A DNA stretch of 64,000 nucleotides from NCBI RefSeq assembly GCF_005780185.1, contig NZ_VBUI01000005.1:1-64000 (forward strand). Reading direction: 5' to 3'. The stretch is from Halomonas urmiana. GTDB lineage: Bacteria; Pseudomonadota; Gammaproteobacteria; Pseudomonadales; Halomonadaceae. Each line of letters opens with the position of its first letter. Within the stretch, counting starts at the first letter, position 1. Position numbers and translations under genes: made by a program. Positions 9,340 through 18,083 of this stretch are shown piece by piece. The notes under the pieces are model-generated. The model was given only the letters and a program-made list of their open reading frames with translations, was not told where the DNA came from and did no database searches.

Positions 9340-10398
9340 ATGCACGACGCTCGCCACCTGCCCCGCATCGGTCGCCACCAACTGCCCAACCGGGTGGTGC
9401 TGGCGCCCATGGCCGGGGTCACCGACCGCCCCTTCCGCGCCCTCTGCCGTCGCCTGGGCGCGGGGCTGGTGGTGGGTGAGATGGTCACCTCGGATCCCAC
9501 CCTGTGGCATACCCGCAAGTCGCGGCTGCGCATGGATCACCGCGGTGAACCTGGCCCGCGCAGCGTGCAGATCGCCGGCGGCGATGCCGAGATGCTCGCC
9601 GAGGCGGCGCGGCTGAACGCCGCCATGGGTGCCGAGATCATCGACATCAACATGGGCTGCCCGGCCAAGAAGGTCTGCAACAAGGCCGCCGGCTCGGCCC
9701 TGCTGCGCGACGAGGCGCTGGTGGCCGAGATCGTCCAGGCGGTGGTCGCCGCGGTCGAGGTGCCGGTGACCCTGAAGATCCGCACCGGCTGGTGTGCCGA
9801 GAGCAACAACGGCGTACGGGTGGCGCGCATCGCCGAGGACGCCGGCATCCAGGCCCTGGCCGTGCACGGCCGCCATCGCCAGCAGCGCTATGCCGGCAGC
9901 GCCGAGTACGACACCATCGCCGCCATCAAGGCCGCGGTCGGCATTCCGGTGTTCGCCAACGGCGACATCGACGGTCCCGAGAAGGCGCGCCGGATCCTCG
10001 ACTATACTGGAGCGGATGCGGTGATGGTCGGGCGCGGCGCCCAGGGCAATCCCTGGATCTTCCGCGAGATCGATCACTATCTGCGCCATGGTGAGCCGCT
10101 GACTCCCCCGCAGGACGAGGAGCGCGCCGCGGTGCTGCGCGACCACCTCGGGGCCCTGCACGGCTTCTACGGCGACCACATGGGCGTGCGCATCGCGCGC
10201 AAGCACCTCGGCTGGTACCTGGCCGGGGATGTGCGTTTCGACGACGACGGGCGACGGGCCCTGCGAGCCACCTTCAATGGCCTCGAGAGCCCCCCGGCCC
10301 AGCGCCGCTTCATTGACGAACTCTTTCGCCACGACCCCGCCGCGACGCCACGTCACGTTGCCCGGGCCATGGCATCCGACGGAACCTGTGCCGCATGA
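9340..10398 (+). CDS. dusB: tRNA-dihydrouridine synthase B
   Basis: FMN/NADPH-dependent reduction of uridines in tRNA. 352 aa, TIM barrel. Motifs: [13 protein letters not shown] (N-terminal flavin strand), [22 protein letters not shown] with the catalytic cysteine in [16 protein letters not shown] and [12 protein letters not shown]. Start ATG 9340 is chosen because ATG 9310 overlaps the predicted -10 box. It overlaps fis by four bases (ATGA), the classical dusB-fis arrangement. Confidence 0.95.
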   Translation: MHDARHLPRIGRHQLPNRVVLAPMAGVTDRPFRALCRRLGAGLVVGEMVTSDPTLWHTRKSRLRMDHRGEPGPRSVQIAGGDAEMLAEAARLNAAMGAEIIDINMGCPAKKVCNKAAGSALLRDEALVAEIVQAVVAAVEVPVTLKIRTGWCAESNNGVRVARIAEDAGIQALAVHGRHRQQRYAGSAEYDTIAAIKAAVGIPVFANGDIDGPEKARRILDYTGADAVMVGRGAQGNPWIFREIDHYLRHGEPLTPPQDEERAAVLRDHLGALHGFYGDHMGVRIARKHLGWYLAGDVRFDDDGRRALRATFNGLESPPAQRRFIDELFRHDPAATPRHVARAMASDGTCAA

Positions 10399-10733
10399 CC
10401 AGCAGCCAATCCCTTGATCAGAATCTCGCGCAGTCCGAGGTCGAGTCCCCGGCCTCCGGCGAGCTCGCCGAACTGCGCGACACCGTTCGCCCGGCCCACC
10501 AGGACGACCGCCCCCTGCGCGAGGCCGTCGAGGCTTCCCTGGCGCGCTACTTCGATCATCTCGACGGCTCCAGCGTCACCGACCTCTACGCCATGGTGAT
10601 GGCCGAGGTCGAGGCACCGCTGCTGGCCTCGGTGCTCGAGCATACCCAGGGCAACCAGACCCGTGCCGCCGAGATGCTCGGCCTCAACCGCGGCACGCTG
10701 CGCAAGAAGCTCAAGCAGTACGGCCTGATCTAA
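10395..10733 (+). CDS. fis: DNA-binding protein Fis
   Basis: Nucleoid-associated regulator of rRNA, tRNA and growth-phase genes. 112 aa, with an N-terminal extension of about 14 residues over the 98-aa E. coli protein. The C-terminal helix-turn-helix [20 protein letters not shown] is canonical. Translationally coupled to dusB through an ATGA overlap. A hairpin follows. Confidence 0.96.
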   Translation: MTSSQSLDQNLAQSEVESPASGELAELRDTVRPAHQDDRPLREAVEASLARYFDHLDGSSVTDLYAMVMAEVEAPLLASVLEHTQGNQTRAAEMLGLNRGTLRKKLKQYGLI

Positions 10734-10744
10734 ACGGTCCATCC

Positions 10745-10765
10745 GGGGAGCCCGTGGGGCTCCCC
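10745..10765 (+). terminator. Hairpin after fis
   Basis: GGGGAGCC / GGCTCCCC, 8-bp stem with a 5-base loop, just after the fis stop. The T run is weak, so this may attenuate rather than stop readthrough to purH. Confidence 0.5.
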
Positions 10766-10828
10766 TCGCGTTCTTCGCCGCCCCATCACAACCCGTATCA
10801 GCCTGACCATCGACAAAGAGTGACTCCC

Positions 10829-12409
10829 ATGGCCCAAGCCTCCTCCACCGCGGTCCGCCGCGCCCTGATCAGCGTCTCCGACAAGACCGGCATCGTCGAC
10901 TTCGCCCGCGGCCTCGCCGAGCAGGACGTCGCGCTGCTCTCCACCGGCGGCACCTTCCGCCTGCTCAAGGAGCACGGCATCGACGTCACCGAGGTCTCCG
11001 AGCACACCGGGTTCCCGGAGATCATGGACGGCCGGGTCAAGACGCTGCATCCGACGATCCACGGCGGCATCCTCGGTCGCCGCGGCCAGGACGACGGCGT
11101 CATGGCCGAGCACGGCATCGATCCCATCGACATGGTGGTCGTCAACCTCTACCCCTTCGCCCAGACCGTCGCCAAGCCGGACTGCACCCTCACGGATGCC
11201 ATCGAGAACATCGACATCGGCGGTCCGACCATGGTGCGCGCCTGCGCCAAGAACCACGCCCATACCACCATCGTGGTGGATGCCGGCGACTACGCCCGAG
11301 TACTGGCCGAGATCGCCTCCGGCGAGGGCGCGGTAAGTGATGCCACCCGCTTCGACCTGGCCGTGAAGGCCTTCGAGCATACCGCCGGCTATGACGCCGC
11401 CATCGCCGACTACCTCGGCCAGCGGGTCCCCGGCGGCGAGGATGGCTTCCCGCGCACCTACAACCTGCAGTTCGAGAAGAAGCAGGCCATGCGCTACGGC
11501 GAGAATCCGCACCAGAATGCGGCCTTCTACGTCGAGGCAGACGCCCGCGAGGCGAGCGTAGCCACCGCCACCCAGCTCAACGGCAAGGCGCTCTCGTTCA
11601 ACAACGTCGCCGATACCGATGCCGCCTTCGAGTGCGTCAAGGGTTTCACCGACACCGCCTGCGTGATCGTCAAGCACGCCAACCCCTGCGGCGTGGCGGT
11701 GGGCGCCAACGCCCGCGAGGCCTACGACAAGGCCTTCGCCACCGACCCGACCAGCGCCTTCGGCGGCATCATCGCCTTCAACGTGGCGCTTACCGCCGAG
11801 ACCGCCCGCGCCATCGTCGACCGCCAGTTCGTCGAGGTGATCATCGCCCCGGGGGTCGAGGACGAGGCGGCGCGTATCGTCGCCGAGAAGAAGAACATCC
11901 GCCTGCTCGATGTCGGTGCCCACTGGCCCGGCGAGCGCGAGCACGCCCACGACCTCAAGCGCGTCACCGGCGGGCTGCTGGTGCAGGATCGCGACCTCGG
12001 CATGGTCGGCCGCGACGAGCTCACCGTGGTCAGCGAGCGCGTGCCCACCGAGCAGGAGATGCGCGACCTGGCCTTCGCCTGGAAGGTGGCCAAGTACGTC
12101 AAGTCCAACGCCATCGTCTACGCCAAGGATGGCCAGACCATCGGCGTGGGCGCCGGCCAGATGAGCCGCGTCTACTCGGCCAAGATCGCCGGCATCAAGG
12201 CCGCCGACGAGGGCCTCTCGGTGCCCGGCTCGGTGATGGCATCCGACGCCTTCTTCCCGTTCCGTGACGGCATCGATGCCGCTGCCGCCGCCGGCATCGC
12301 CGCGGTGATCCAGCCCGGCGGCTCCATGCGCGACCAGGAGGTGATCGACGCCGCCAACGAGGCCGGCATCGCCATGGTGTTTACCGGCATGCGCCACTTC
12401 AGGCACTGA
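10829..12409 (+). CDS. purH: Bifunctional AICAR transformylase / IMP cyclohydrolase
   Basis: Last two steps of de novo IMP synthesis. 526 aa. The N-terminal MGS-like cyclohydrolase domain begins [10 protein letters not shown] and contains [14 protein letters not shown]; the transformylase domain carries [13 protein letters not shown] and [11 protein letters not shown], the latter with the catalytic Lys-His. The start at 10829 follows AAAGAG; the frame upstream to 10754 is unrelated. It ends before a strong terminator. Confidence 0.98.
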   Translation: MAQASSTAVRRALISVSDKTGIVDFARGLAEQDVALLSTGGTFRLLKEHGIDVTEVSEHTGFPEIMDGRVKTLHPTIHGGILGRRGQDDGVMAEHGIDPIDMVVVNLYPFAQTVAKPDCTLTDAIENIDIGGPTMVRACAKNHAHTTIVVDAGDYARVLAEIASGEGAVSDATRFDLAVKAFEHTAGYDAAIADYLGQRVPGGEDGFPRTYNLQFEKKQAMRYGENPHQNAAFYVEADAREASVATATQLNGKALSFNNVADTDAAFECVKGFTDTACVIVKHANPCGVAVGANAREAYDKAFATDPTSAFGGIIAFNVALTAETARAIVDRQFVEVIIAPGVEDEAARIVAEKKNIRLLDVGAHWPGEREHAHDLKRVTGGLLVQDRDLGMVGRDELTVVSERVPTEQEMRDLAFAWKVAKYVKSNAIVYAKDGQTIGVGAGQMSRVYSAKIAGIKAADEGLSVPGSVMASDAFFPFRDGIDAAAAAGIAAVIQPGGSMRDQEVIDAANEAGIAMVFTGMRHFRH

Positions 12410-12427
12410 CGCCGGCGCCTGCGGCGA

Positions 12428-12575
12428 GCTGGAAGCTGGAAGCTGGAAGCTGGAAGCTGGAAGCTGGAAGTCAGCCTGAGCCAAGCCCAGTAAGCACAAC
12501 ACCCCCGCCGGGCAACCGGCGGGGGTGTGTTTTTCCAGCTTCCAGGCGCGAAGCGCCGCTCTTCAAGCTTCCAGC
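12428..12575. repeat. Composite repeat: (GCTGGAA)6, terminator and CTTCAAGCTTCCAGCT arm
   Basis: Six perfect GCTGGAA heptamers (12428-12469) are followed by a terminator stem and then TTCCAGCTTCC and CTTCAAGCTTCCAGCT, which are inverted relative to the heptamers. The same layout recurs at 43175-43290. The whole unit may fold as a long imperfect hairpin between convergent purH and gabD. Confidence 0.85.
12499..12528. terminator. Terminator between purH and gabD
   Basis: Perfect 13-bp stem ACACCCCCGCCGG / CCGGCGGGGGTGT, loop GCAA, followed on the plus strand by GTTTTT. It can serve both convergent genes. Confidence 0.9.
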
Positions 12576-12579
12576 TGGT

Positions 12580-14037
12580 TCAGCCGAGATCGATGCAGAG
12601 GTACTTGGTCTCGAGGAACTCGTCGAGCCCCTGATGGCCGCCCTCGCGGCCCAGCCCCGAGGCCTTGACCCCGCCGAAGGGCGCGGCGGCGTTGGAGATC
12701 AGGCCGGTGTTGATGCCCACCATGCCGTACTCCAGGGCGTCGGCGACCCGCCAGACGCGCCCCAGGTCGCGCGAGTAGAAGTAGGAGGCCAGGCCATATT
12801 CGGTATCGTTGGCCAGGCGGACGGCTTCCTCCTCGTCATCGAAGGGGAACACCGCCGCCAGCGGGCCGAAGGTCTCCTCGCTGGCCACCTTCATCCTGTC
12901 ATGGGCGAAGCTGATCAGGGTCGGCGAGAAGAAGTTGCCGCCCAGCGGGTGCGGATGACCGCCCAGCAGCAGCTCGGCGCCCTGATCTACGGCGTCGTGG
13001 ACATGCTCGCTGACCTTGGCGACCGCCTTGTCGTCGATCAGCGGGCCGATGTTGACGCCGTCATCGGTGCCGTGGCCCACCTTGAGCTCGCTGTTCATGG
13101 CCACCGCCAGCTTCTCGCAGAAGGCGTTGACCACGCTGGACTGGACCAGGAAGCGGTTGGTGCAGACGCAGGTCTGGCCGGCGTTGCGGAACTTGGCGGC
13201 CATGGCGCCCTCCACCGCGGCGTCCAGGTCGGCATCCTCGAAGACGATGAAGGGGGCGTTGCCGCCGAGTTCCAGGGAGATCTTCTGGATATGCCGGGAG
13301 GCCTGGGCCATCAGCTCGCGACCGACCTCGGTGGAGCCGGTGAAGGTGATCTTGCGCACCAGCGGCGACTCGGTCATGGCCGCGGCGATCTCCGAGGCGC
13401 GCCCGGGCACCACGTTGAACACGCCGCGCGGCACGCCGGCGCGTTCGGCAAGCTTGGCCAGGGCCGTGGCGGAGAACGGGGTCTGGCTGGCCGGCTTGAC
13501 CACGATGGTACAGCCCGCGGCCAGCGCCGCGCCGGCCTTGCGGGTGATCATCGCCGCCGGGAAGTTCCAGGGCGTGATGGCCCCCACCACGCCGACCGGC
13601 TGCTTGGTGACCACGATCCGCTGGTTAGCCTTGGCGGCCGGCACGGTGTCACCGTAGATACGCCGCGCCTCCTCGGCGAACCAGCGCAGGAAGCTTGCCG
13701 CGTAGGCGATCTCGCCCGCGGCCTCCTTGAGCGGCTTGCCCTGCTCATGGGTCATGATCATGGCCAGGTCGTCCTGATGCTCCATCATCAGGTCGTGCCA
13801 CTTCATCAGGATGTCGGCGCGCTCCAGGGCGGTGAGCGCCTTCCAGCCCGTCAGGGCGGCATCCGCCGCGTCGATGGCCCGCTCGGTCTCCACACGCCCC
13901 AGGCGCGGCACGTTGCCCATCGGCTCGCCGGTGGCTGGATTGAGCACGTCGATCTGCTCGCCGCTGTCGGCGGCGACCCAACTGCCGTCGATATAGGCGA
14001 AGGGGCAATAGAGCTGCGTTTCCTTGAGGGCTTGCAT
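12580..14037 (-). CDS. gabD: NAD(P)-dependent succinate-semialdehyde dehydrogenase
   Basis: Oxidises succinate semialdehyde to succinate (GABA catabolism). 485 aa aldehyde dehydrogenase. Motifs: PWNFPAAMITRKAGAALAAG, cofactor loop FTGSTEVGR, general-base Glu in LELGGNAP and catalytic Cys in NAGQTCVC. The second ATG (14037, MQALKE) is chosen because AGGAG directly abuts the first ATG at 14043, leaving a proper six-base gap only to the second. No gabT neighbour. The exact aldehyde substrate is inferred from family resemblance. Confidence 0.9.
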   Translation of the reverse strand: MQALKETQLYCPFAYIDGSWVAADSGEQIDVLNPATGEPMGNVPRLGRVETERAIDAADAALTGWKALTALERADILMKWHDLMMEHQDDLAMIMTHEQGKPLKEAAGEIAYAASFLRWFAEEARRIYGDTVPAAKANQRIVVTKQPVGVVGAITPWNFPAAMITRKAGAALAAGCTIVVKPASQTPFSATALAKLAERAGVPRGVFNVVPGRASEIAAAMTESPLVRKITFTGSTEVGRELMAQASRHIQKISLELGGNAPFIVFEDADLDAAVEGAMAAKFRNAGQTCVCTNRFLVQSSVVNAFCEKLAVAMNSELKVGHGTDDGVNIGPLIDDKAVAKVSEHVHDAVDQGAELLLGGHPHPLGGNFFSPTLISFAHDRMKVASEETFGPLAAVFPFDDEEEAVRLANDTEYGLASYFYSRDLGRVWRVADALEYGMVGINTGLISNAAAPFGGVKASGLGREGGHQGLDEFLETKYLCIDLG

Positions 14038-14094
14038 GATCATCTCCTGCCGCTAGCGCGGCCTCGTGTCGGTTTTCCCCATGCTAAGCGCAAA

Positions 14095-14121
14095 GACCCC
14101 GATGCACCAAGCATCGGGGTC
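14095..14121 (-). terminator. Terminator after folX
   Basis: 11-bp perfect stem GACCCCGATGC / GCATCGGGGTC with a 5-base loop; on the minus strand it is followed by TTTG, placing it downstream of folX. Confidence 0.8.
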
Positions 14122-14144
14122 CTTCATCGATCAACGCCGGGGGC

Positions 14145-14555
14145 TCACTGCGGGCGGCGAGACTCCCGGGAAGCGGAGAGCGTAATCGAGACCGAATCGG
14201 AGAAGCGCAGCGCGTGAGGCTTGTCGATCTCCACCTGGGCGGTCAGCACCTGCTCATGGCTCATGATCAGATCCAGCACCTCTCGGGTCATACGCTCGAG
14301 CAGCAGGAAACGATGATCCTCGACCAGGGCGATCACCTCCTTGGTGATGGTCCGGTAGTTCAAGGCCTGCTCGATGTGGTTGAACTCGACGGCCTTGTCG
14401 GCACGATAGCGAATCACCGCGTTGATCACCACATCCTGGCGATTCTTGGTCTCGTCATCCTTGATGCCGATGTGCGTCCGAAGGCGCAGGTTCTTGATGC
14501 GGATCGTGGCCAGGTCGTGGTCGAAGTGCTGATCGTCCAGGGCGTGAATCGGCAT
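14145..14555 (-). CDS. folX: Dihydroneopterin triphosphate 2'-epimerase
   Basis: FolB/FolX-type tunnelling fold enzyme that epimerises dihydroneopterin triphosphate (monapterin route). 136 aa. [31 protein letters not shown] and the conserved catalytic Lys in [15 protein letters not shown] point to FolX rather than FolB. It follows folE by 21 bases on the same strand, so a folE-folX operon making tetrahydromonapterin is likely. The promoter upstream of folE carries a LitR-like box. Confidence 0.88.
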   Translation of the reverse strand: MPIHALDDQHFDHDLATIRIKNLRLRTHIGIKDDETKNRQDVVINAVIRYRADKAVEFNHIEQALNYRTITKEVIALVEDHRFLLLERMTREVLDLIMSHEQVLTAQVEIDKPHALRFSDSVSITLSASRESRRPQ

Positions 14556-14576
14556 GTCGTGGCTCCTTAGGGAAAA

Positions 14577-15134
14577 TCAGCGGCCGTTGACCAGCGTGAG
14601 GAACTCCTGGCGGGTACTCTGGTTCTCACGGAAGGCACCGAGCATCACCGACGACGTCATGCTGGAGTTCTGCTTCTCCACCCCGCGCATCATCATGCAC
14701 AGGTGGCGCGCCTCGATCACCACTCCCACGCCCCGAGCCTCGGTCACCTGCTGGACCGCCTCGGCGATCTGGCGAGTGAGGTTCTCCTGGATCTGCATGC
14801 GCCGGGCGTACATGTCGACGATGCGGGCGAACTTGGAGAGCCCCAGCACCTTGCCGCTGGGCAGATAGGCGATGTGGCACTTGCCAATGAACGGCAGCAG
14901 ATGGTGCTCGCACATCGAGTAGAGCTCGATGTCCTTGACCAGCACCATCTCGTCGGTCTCCGACTCGAACACCGCGCCGTTGATGATCTCCTCCAGCGAC
15001 TGGGTGTAGCCGCGGTTGAGGAACTGCATCGCCTTGGCGGCGCGCTTGGGCGTGTCGCGCAGGCCCTCGCGCTCGGGATTCTCGCCCAGCTCTTGGATGA
15101 TATGGCGATAATGGTTGGCGAGTTCTTCGGTCAT
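14577..15134 (-). CDS. folE: GTP cyclohydrolase I
   Basis: Converts GTP to 7,8-dihydroneopterin triphosphate, the entry to folate and monapterin. 185 aa type IA enzyme. Zinc ligands occur in [10 protein letters not shown] (Cys and His) and in the later [11 protein letters not shown]ys. [11 protein letters not shown] and [14 protein letters not shown] are family hallmarks. The start fits the family, though the ribosome-binding site is weak. First gene of folE-folX; it lies 80-105 bases downstream of a strong A+T-rich promoter with an operator-like box. Confidence 0.97.
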   Translation of the reverse strand: MTEELANHYRHIIQELGENPEREGLRDTPKRAAKAMQFLNRGYTQSLEEIINGAVFESETDEMVLVKDIELYSMCEHHLLPFIGKCHIAYLPSGKVLGLSKFARIVDMYARRMQIQENLTRQIAEAVQQVTEARGVGVVIEARHLCMMMRGVEKQNSSMTSSVMLGAFRENQSTRQEFLTLVNGR

Positions 15135-15212
15135 GGTCAGGCCCCGTGGCAGAGTCGGTGTCCGGCGTGTCGATGGTGGATAGCCCGGCCATCACGCTTG
15201 CATAGTGTACAG

Positions 15213-15241
15213 AAGATATACAAGAAAAATATCTTGTACAA
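15213..15241 (-). promoter_or_regulatory. folE promoter overlapped by a LitR/PplR1-type box
   Basis: On the minus strand TTGTAC (15241-15236) and TATCTT (15218-15213) are 17 bases apart. On the plus strand the region reads TATACA (15217-15222), 12 bases, TGTACA (15235-15240). This fits exactly the T(G/A)TACA-N12-TGTA(C/T)A direct-repeat box that I recall for the B12-dependent photoregulator PplR1 of Pseudomonas putida, where folE is one of the light-induced genes. An extra TGTACA lies at 15206-15211. The area is strikingly A+T-rich for this genome. Confidence 0.7.
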
Positions 15242-15310
15242 TAAAAGAATCCAGGAACTTAGCATTCTAGCGCATGACGCCCGTCGACGCAGGGGAACGG
15301 CGTCCGGTCC

Positions 15311-15483
15311 AGGGCTATCGCAGCTAGCTCGACCTCGAAAGCGAAAGGCGCCGGGGACAGGTCGAAGAGGGGGTCCGGAGGCCAGGGAAGGCGGAGGTAT
15401 CGTACAGGGAGGTATTCACAGCGCCCCCTCGAAGGCCTGTCGCCGGGAAAGCCTTAAGCGATGTTGCCAACGGCGATAGCCCT
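15311..15483. repeat. Long palindromic intergenic repeat, carrying a nested insert
   Basis: 173-bp element bounded by inverted ends AGGGCTATCGC (15311-15321) and GCGATAGCCCT (15473-15483). Its outer parts match the short copy at 41026-41106 in reverse complement. The middle is interrupted by an 86-bp element at 15356-15441. Confidence 0.9.
15356..15441. mobile_element. 86-bp MITE-like insert with 6-bp target duplication
   Basis: Starts GACAGGTCGAAGAGGGGG and ends with the complement of GACAGGCCTTCGAGGGGG (13 of 18 matching). It is flanked by GCCGGG at 15350-15355 and again at 15442-15447. The uninterrupted copy at 41 kb has a single GCCGGG at this point. No coding capacity. Confidence 0.75.
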
Positions 15484-15605
15484 GCGGTCCGGTCAGTGAC
15501 ATCGTGTCGCGCCCTCCGCCGCCCCCCAGGGCTGCCGGGTATGCCGCCCTGTGATAGAATAATGGCGGCTTCATGCTGCGCCCAAGTCACCCTCGAGAGC
15601 CCGAC

Positions 15606-16148
15606 ATGATCAAGACCCCTGCCTCTCTGCTGATGGCCGCTGCCCTCGCGGCACCAACCCTGGCCATGAGCGACACCCTCGAACTGCCGACCGATGCGAC
15701 CCTCGACGTCCAGGTCATCGACACGCTGACGCTCACCGCCCAGGAGCCGGCACGCGACGATCTGGTCATTCATCCGGTCGCCGGCGGCAGCGCCTCTCAC
15801 ACCCTGCCGGAATACTGCGTGGTGATCGGCAACGCCCGCCTCGATGGTGAGCGCATCCGCCTGACCACCGAGGCCCTGACCTGCATCGAGACCGACGGCA
15901 GCGAGAGCGAGATCTACAGCGGCGAGCTTTCCGCCGCCGCCTATGGCGCCGACGGCGATTTCGGCATCCCCGCCTGCCAGGACGGCGAATGCCGCCTGAC
16001 CCCGCAGCAGACTTTCCAGCTGCGCCTGGCCAGCGATCTGGCCATCGAGCAGCAGGACAATCCGGCGGCCGAGATCAATGCGCAGCGCCGCCAGGGCGAG
16101 GGCGCCGCCGCCCCGACGCCGGCCGAGACCGGTCCCGGCGACGACTGA
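15606..16148 (+). CDS. Exported protein of unknown function
   Basis: 180 aa with a clear signal peptide (MIKTPASLLMAAALAAPTLA) and an acidic mature domain with four cysteines (in EYCVV, LTCIE, IPACQD and GECRLT) that may form two disulfides in the periplasm. I do not recognise the family. The start at 15606 places the signal peptide at the N-terminus; a TAGAAT -10-like box is at 15555-15560. Monocistronic, with a good terminator. Confidence 0.75.
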   Translation: MIKTPASLLMAAALAAPTLAMSDTLELPTDATLDVQVIDTLTLTAQEPARDDLVIHPVAGGSASHTLPEYCVVIGNARLDGERIRLTTEALTCIETDGSESEIYSGELSAAAYGADGDFGIPACQDGECRLTPQQTFQLRLASDLAIEQQDNPAAEINAQRRQGEGAAAPTPAETGPGDD

Positions 16149-16174
16149 ACGTCGCCCGACCCGCGGCATGCTCA

Positions 16175-16200
16175 AGGACGCACCCTGCGGGGTGCGTCCT
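16175..16200. terminator. Terminator between the exported protein gene and srkA
   Basis: 11-bp perfect stem AGGACGCACCC / GGGTGCGTCCT with loop TGCG between convergent genes. Confidence 0.8.
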
Positions 16201-16260
16201 GCGTTGCGGCCCCCTTTCTATCTTGCCCTGCGCCCATCGCCTTCTCGGGCCAGCCCCCTC

Positions 16261-17247
16261 TCAGGCCAGCCAGCGCGGCGCCGCCTCGAGCACCTGGCGC
16301 TGCTGTTCCAACAGGCGCAGGTGGCCATCCCAGTAGCCGGCATCGGCCAGCCACGGGAAGGCCAACGGGAAGGCCGGGTCCTCCCAGCGATCCACCAGCC
16401 AGGCGCTGTGGCGCAGCAGGCGCAGGGTGCGCAGCGGCTCTACCAGGGCAAGCTCGCGGCGCTCGAAGTCGCGGTGCTGCTCATAGCCCTCGAGCACCTC
16501 GGAGAGCTGCATCTGGCGCTCGCCTTCGTCCTGGGCGGTGAACAGCATCCACAGGTCCTGGATGGCGGGCGCCATCAGGCAATCATCGAAATCGACCAGG
16601 GCGAAGTGCTCGTCCCGGCCGAGCACGTTGCCGATATGACAGTCACCCTGCACGCGGATCATCTGCCCCAGCTCCTCGCCATGCGCGGCGAGCCGGGCAT
16701 GCAGCGCATCGCAGAGGCGCCGGTAGGCCGGGCGCTGGCGGCGATCCAGCCAGCGGCTCGCCAGCACCTTGTCGCGAGCCTCCAGCACCATGCCGTCGAG
16801 ATCCAGCGAGCGACGATGCGCGAAGCTTCCTCGCTCGCCCACCGCGTGCACCGCGCCGATCAGCTCGCCGAGGGCGAACAGGTGAGTCGGATTCTCCAGC
16901 TCCGGCGCCTGGCCCGGCAGGTGTGGGAAGAGCGTGAAACGAAAGCCCTCGGCGCGGTGCAGGCTCTCGCCCGCCGCGTCGCGCCAGGGTGCCGACACGG
17001 CCACCTCGGCCTCGGCGAGCTCGGCGAGGAAGGCGTGCTCCTCGCGGATCTGGGCATCCGTCCAGCGCTCGGGACGATAGAACTTCACCACCCAGCGGCG
17101 CCGCTCGTCGTCGTGCACCAGGAAGACCCGGTTCTCGTAGCTGTTCAGGGTGAAGGGTTCCCCGGGCAGCCAGAAGCCGAGCGACTCCACCGCCGCCACG
17201 ACCCGGGCGGGCGAGAGGTCGGCGAAGGGATGGGGTCTGGTCTCCAT
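16261..17247 (-). CDS. srkA: Stress response kinase A (YihE/RdoA family)
   Basis: Cytoplasmic Ser/Thr kinase of the aminoglycoside-phosphotransferase fold, linked to envelope and oxidative stress. 328 aa, the length of E. coli SrkA. Motifs: SYENRVFLV, VVKFYRPERW with the ATP-binding Lys, catalytic loop VQGDCHIGNVL (Asp, Asn) and metal site LVDFDDC. ATG 17247 has GGAG six bases upstream; the longer frame to 17280 lacks one. It follows comF on the same strand. Confidence 0.93.
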   Translation of the reverse strand: METRPHPFADLSPARVVAAVESLGFWLPGEPFTLNSYENRVFLVHDDERRRWVVKFYRPERWTDAQIREEHAFLAELAEAEVAVSAPWRDAAGESLHRAEGFRFTLFPHLPGQAPELENPTHLFALGELIGAVHAVGERGSFAHRRSLDLDGMVLEARDKVLASRWLDRRQRPAYRRLCDALHARLAAHGEELGQMIRVQGDCHIGNVLGRDEHFALVDFDDCLMAPAIQDLWMLFTAQDEGERQMQLSEVLEGYEQHRDFERRELALVEPLRTLRLLRHSAWLVDRWEDPAFPLAFPWLADAGYWDGHLRLLEQQRQVLEAAPRWLA

Positions 17248-17296
17248 GGAGGGCTCCGGCAGGCGTCGTAAAAGAGCCACTCTACCAGAGCCCGGA

Positions 17297-17998
17297 TCAG
17301 CGGTCGTGGAGGGGCGTGCGCGCCACCGCCCAGGCCTCCGCCTCGCGGGCGCCGGCCCGGCGGCAGGCCACGGCCAGCGCCTCCAGGGTCGCCCCGGTGG
17401 TCATCACGTCGTCGACCAGCGCCACGCGCCCAGGCAGGCCCGCCGACACGCCAAAGGCCGCGCGCAGGTTGCTGCGCCGCTCGCCGCGATCCAGGCCGCG
17501 CTGGCTGGGCGTATCGCGCAGGCGCACCGCTCGCACCAGTGGACAGCCGAGCCGCCGCGCCAGCCGCCGGGAGAGCCACAGGGCCTGGTCGAAGCCACGC
17601 TCCCGCGCACGGCGCGGATGCAGCGGCACCGCCACCAGCGCCTCGGGCCAGGCCGGCGCGTCCGGCGTGAGCCCCGTCATCAGCAGCTCGAGCAGCAGGC
17701 TCCCGGCCCGCGGCGAGGCCTCGAACTTGAAGCGCTGCACCAGGCCGGCCACCTCATTGGTGTAGCGTAGCGGCACCCTCGCCCGGTCGAAGGCCGGGGG
17801 GCGCCGCAGGCAGCGCCCGCAGCGAAACCCGGCCTGGGTCGACGGCTGGGGCTCGCCGCAGCCGTCACAGGCCGGCCGGTTCCAGGGCAGCCCCGCGAAG
17901 CAGGCCGCACACCAGGGCGCCTCCCCCGGCAGCGACGCCAAGCAGAAGACGCAGCGACCGGGCAGGGCCCGGCGCAGCCAGCCGTCAACCCCATGCAT
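17297..17998 (-). CDS. comF: ComF family amidophosphoribosyltransferase-like protein
   Basis: 233 aa. An N-terminal zinc-ribbon-like region has paired cysteines (CVFCLA, CAAC, CDGC, CGRC), followed by a phosphoribosyltransferase fold with the PRPP loop [14 protein letters not shown]. ComF family members take part in DNA uptake in naturally competent bacteria. Start ATG 17998 gives the family N-terminus; it lies inside the operator-like palindrome shared with bioB. Divergent from bioB, as in many gammaproteobacteria. Confidence 0.9.
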   Translation of the reverse strand: MHGVDGWLRRALPGRCVFCLASLPGEAPWCAACFAGLPWNRPACDGCGEPQPSTQAGFRCGRCLRRPPAFDRARVPLRYTNEVAGLVQRFKFEASPRAGSLLLELLMTGLTPDAPAWPEALVAVPLHPRRARERGFDQALWLSRRLARRLGCPLVRAVRLRDTPSQRGLDRGERRSNLRAAFGVSAGLPGRVALVDDVMTTGATLEALAVACRRAGAREAEAWAVARTPLHDR

Positions 17999-18013
17999 CC
18001 TCGTGGTTGACAT
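17982..18013. promoter_or_regulatory. BirA-like operator between comF and bioB
   Basis: GTCAACC (17984-17990), 14 bases, GGTTGAC (18005-18011): a perfect 7-bp inverted repeat. With flanks it reads CCGTCAACC-N14-GGTTGACAT, close in sequence and spacing to the known BirA site TTGTAAACC-N14/15-GGTTTACAA. The right arm contains the bioB -35 hexamer. Confidence 0.7.
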
Positions 18014-18034
18014 GACTGCCGCAGACCGTAGGCT
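18007..18034 (+). promoter_or_regulatory. bioB promoter
   Basis: Perfect TTGACA (18007-18012) and TAGGCT (18029-18034) with a 16-base spacer, 50 bases before the bioB start. Overlap with the BirA-like operator predicts repression by biotinyl-AMP-bound BirA. Confidence 0.65.
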
Positions 18035-18083
18035 ATCCGTCAACCTCGATATCCACGCCAAATTGACCATAAGCGAGCCCGCC

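Noticed and set aside
12428..12469. CRISPR array
   Set aside because: Contiguous 7-base units without spacers.
10730..12502. 590-codon minus-strand frame opposite purH
   Set aside because: Shadow of a gene with unmistakable PurH motifs.
12634..14217. 527-codon plus-strand frame opposite gabD
   Set aside because: Shadow frame that crosses the terminator and folX; no domain.
18005..18045. GGTTGAC...GTCAACC dyad with 27-base spacing as the bioB operator
   Set aside because: Orientation and spacing do not fit BirA; the GTCAACC-N14-GGTTGAC pair at 17984-18011 does.
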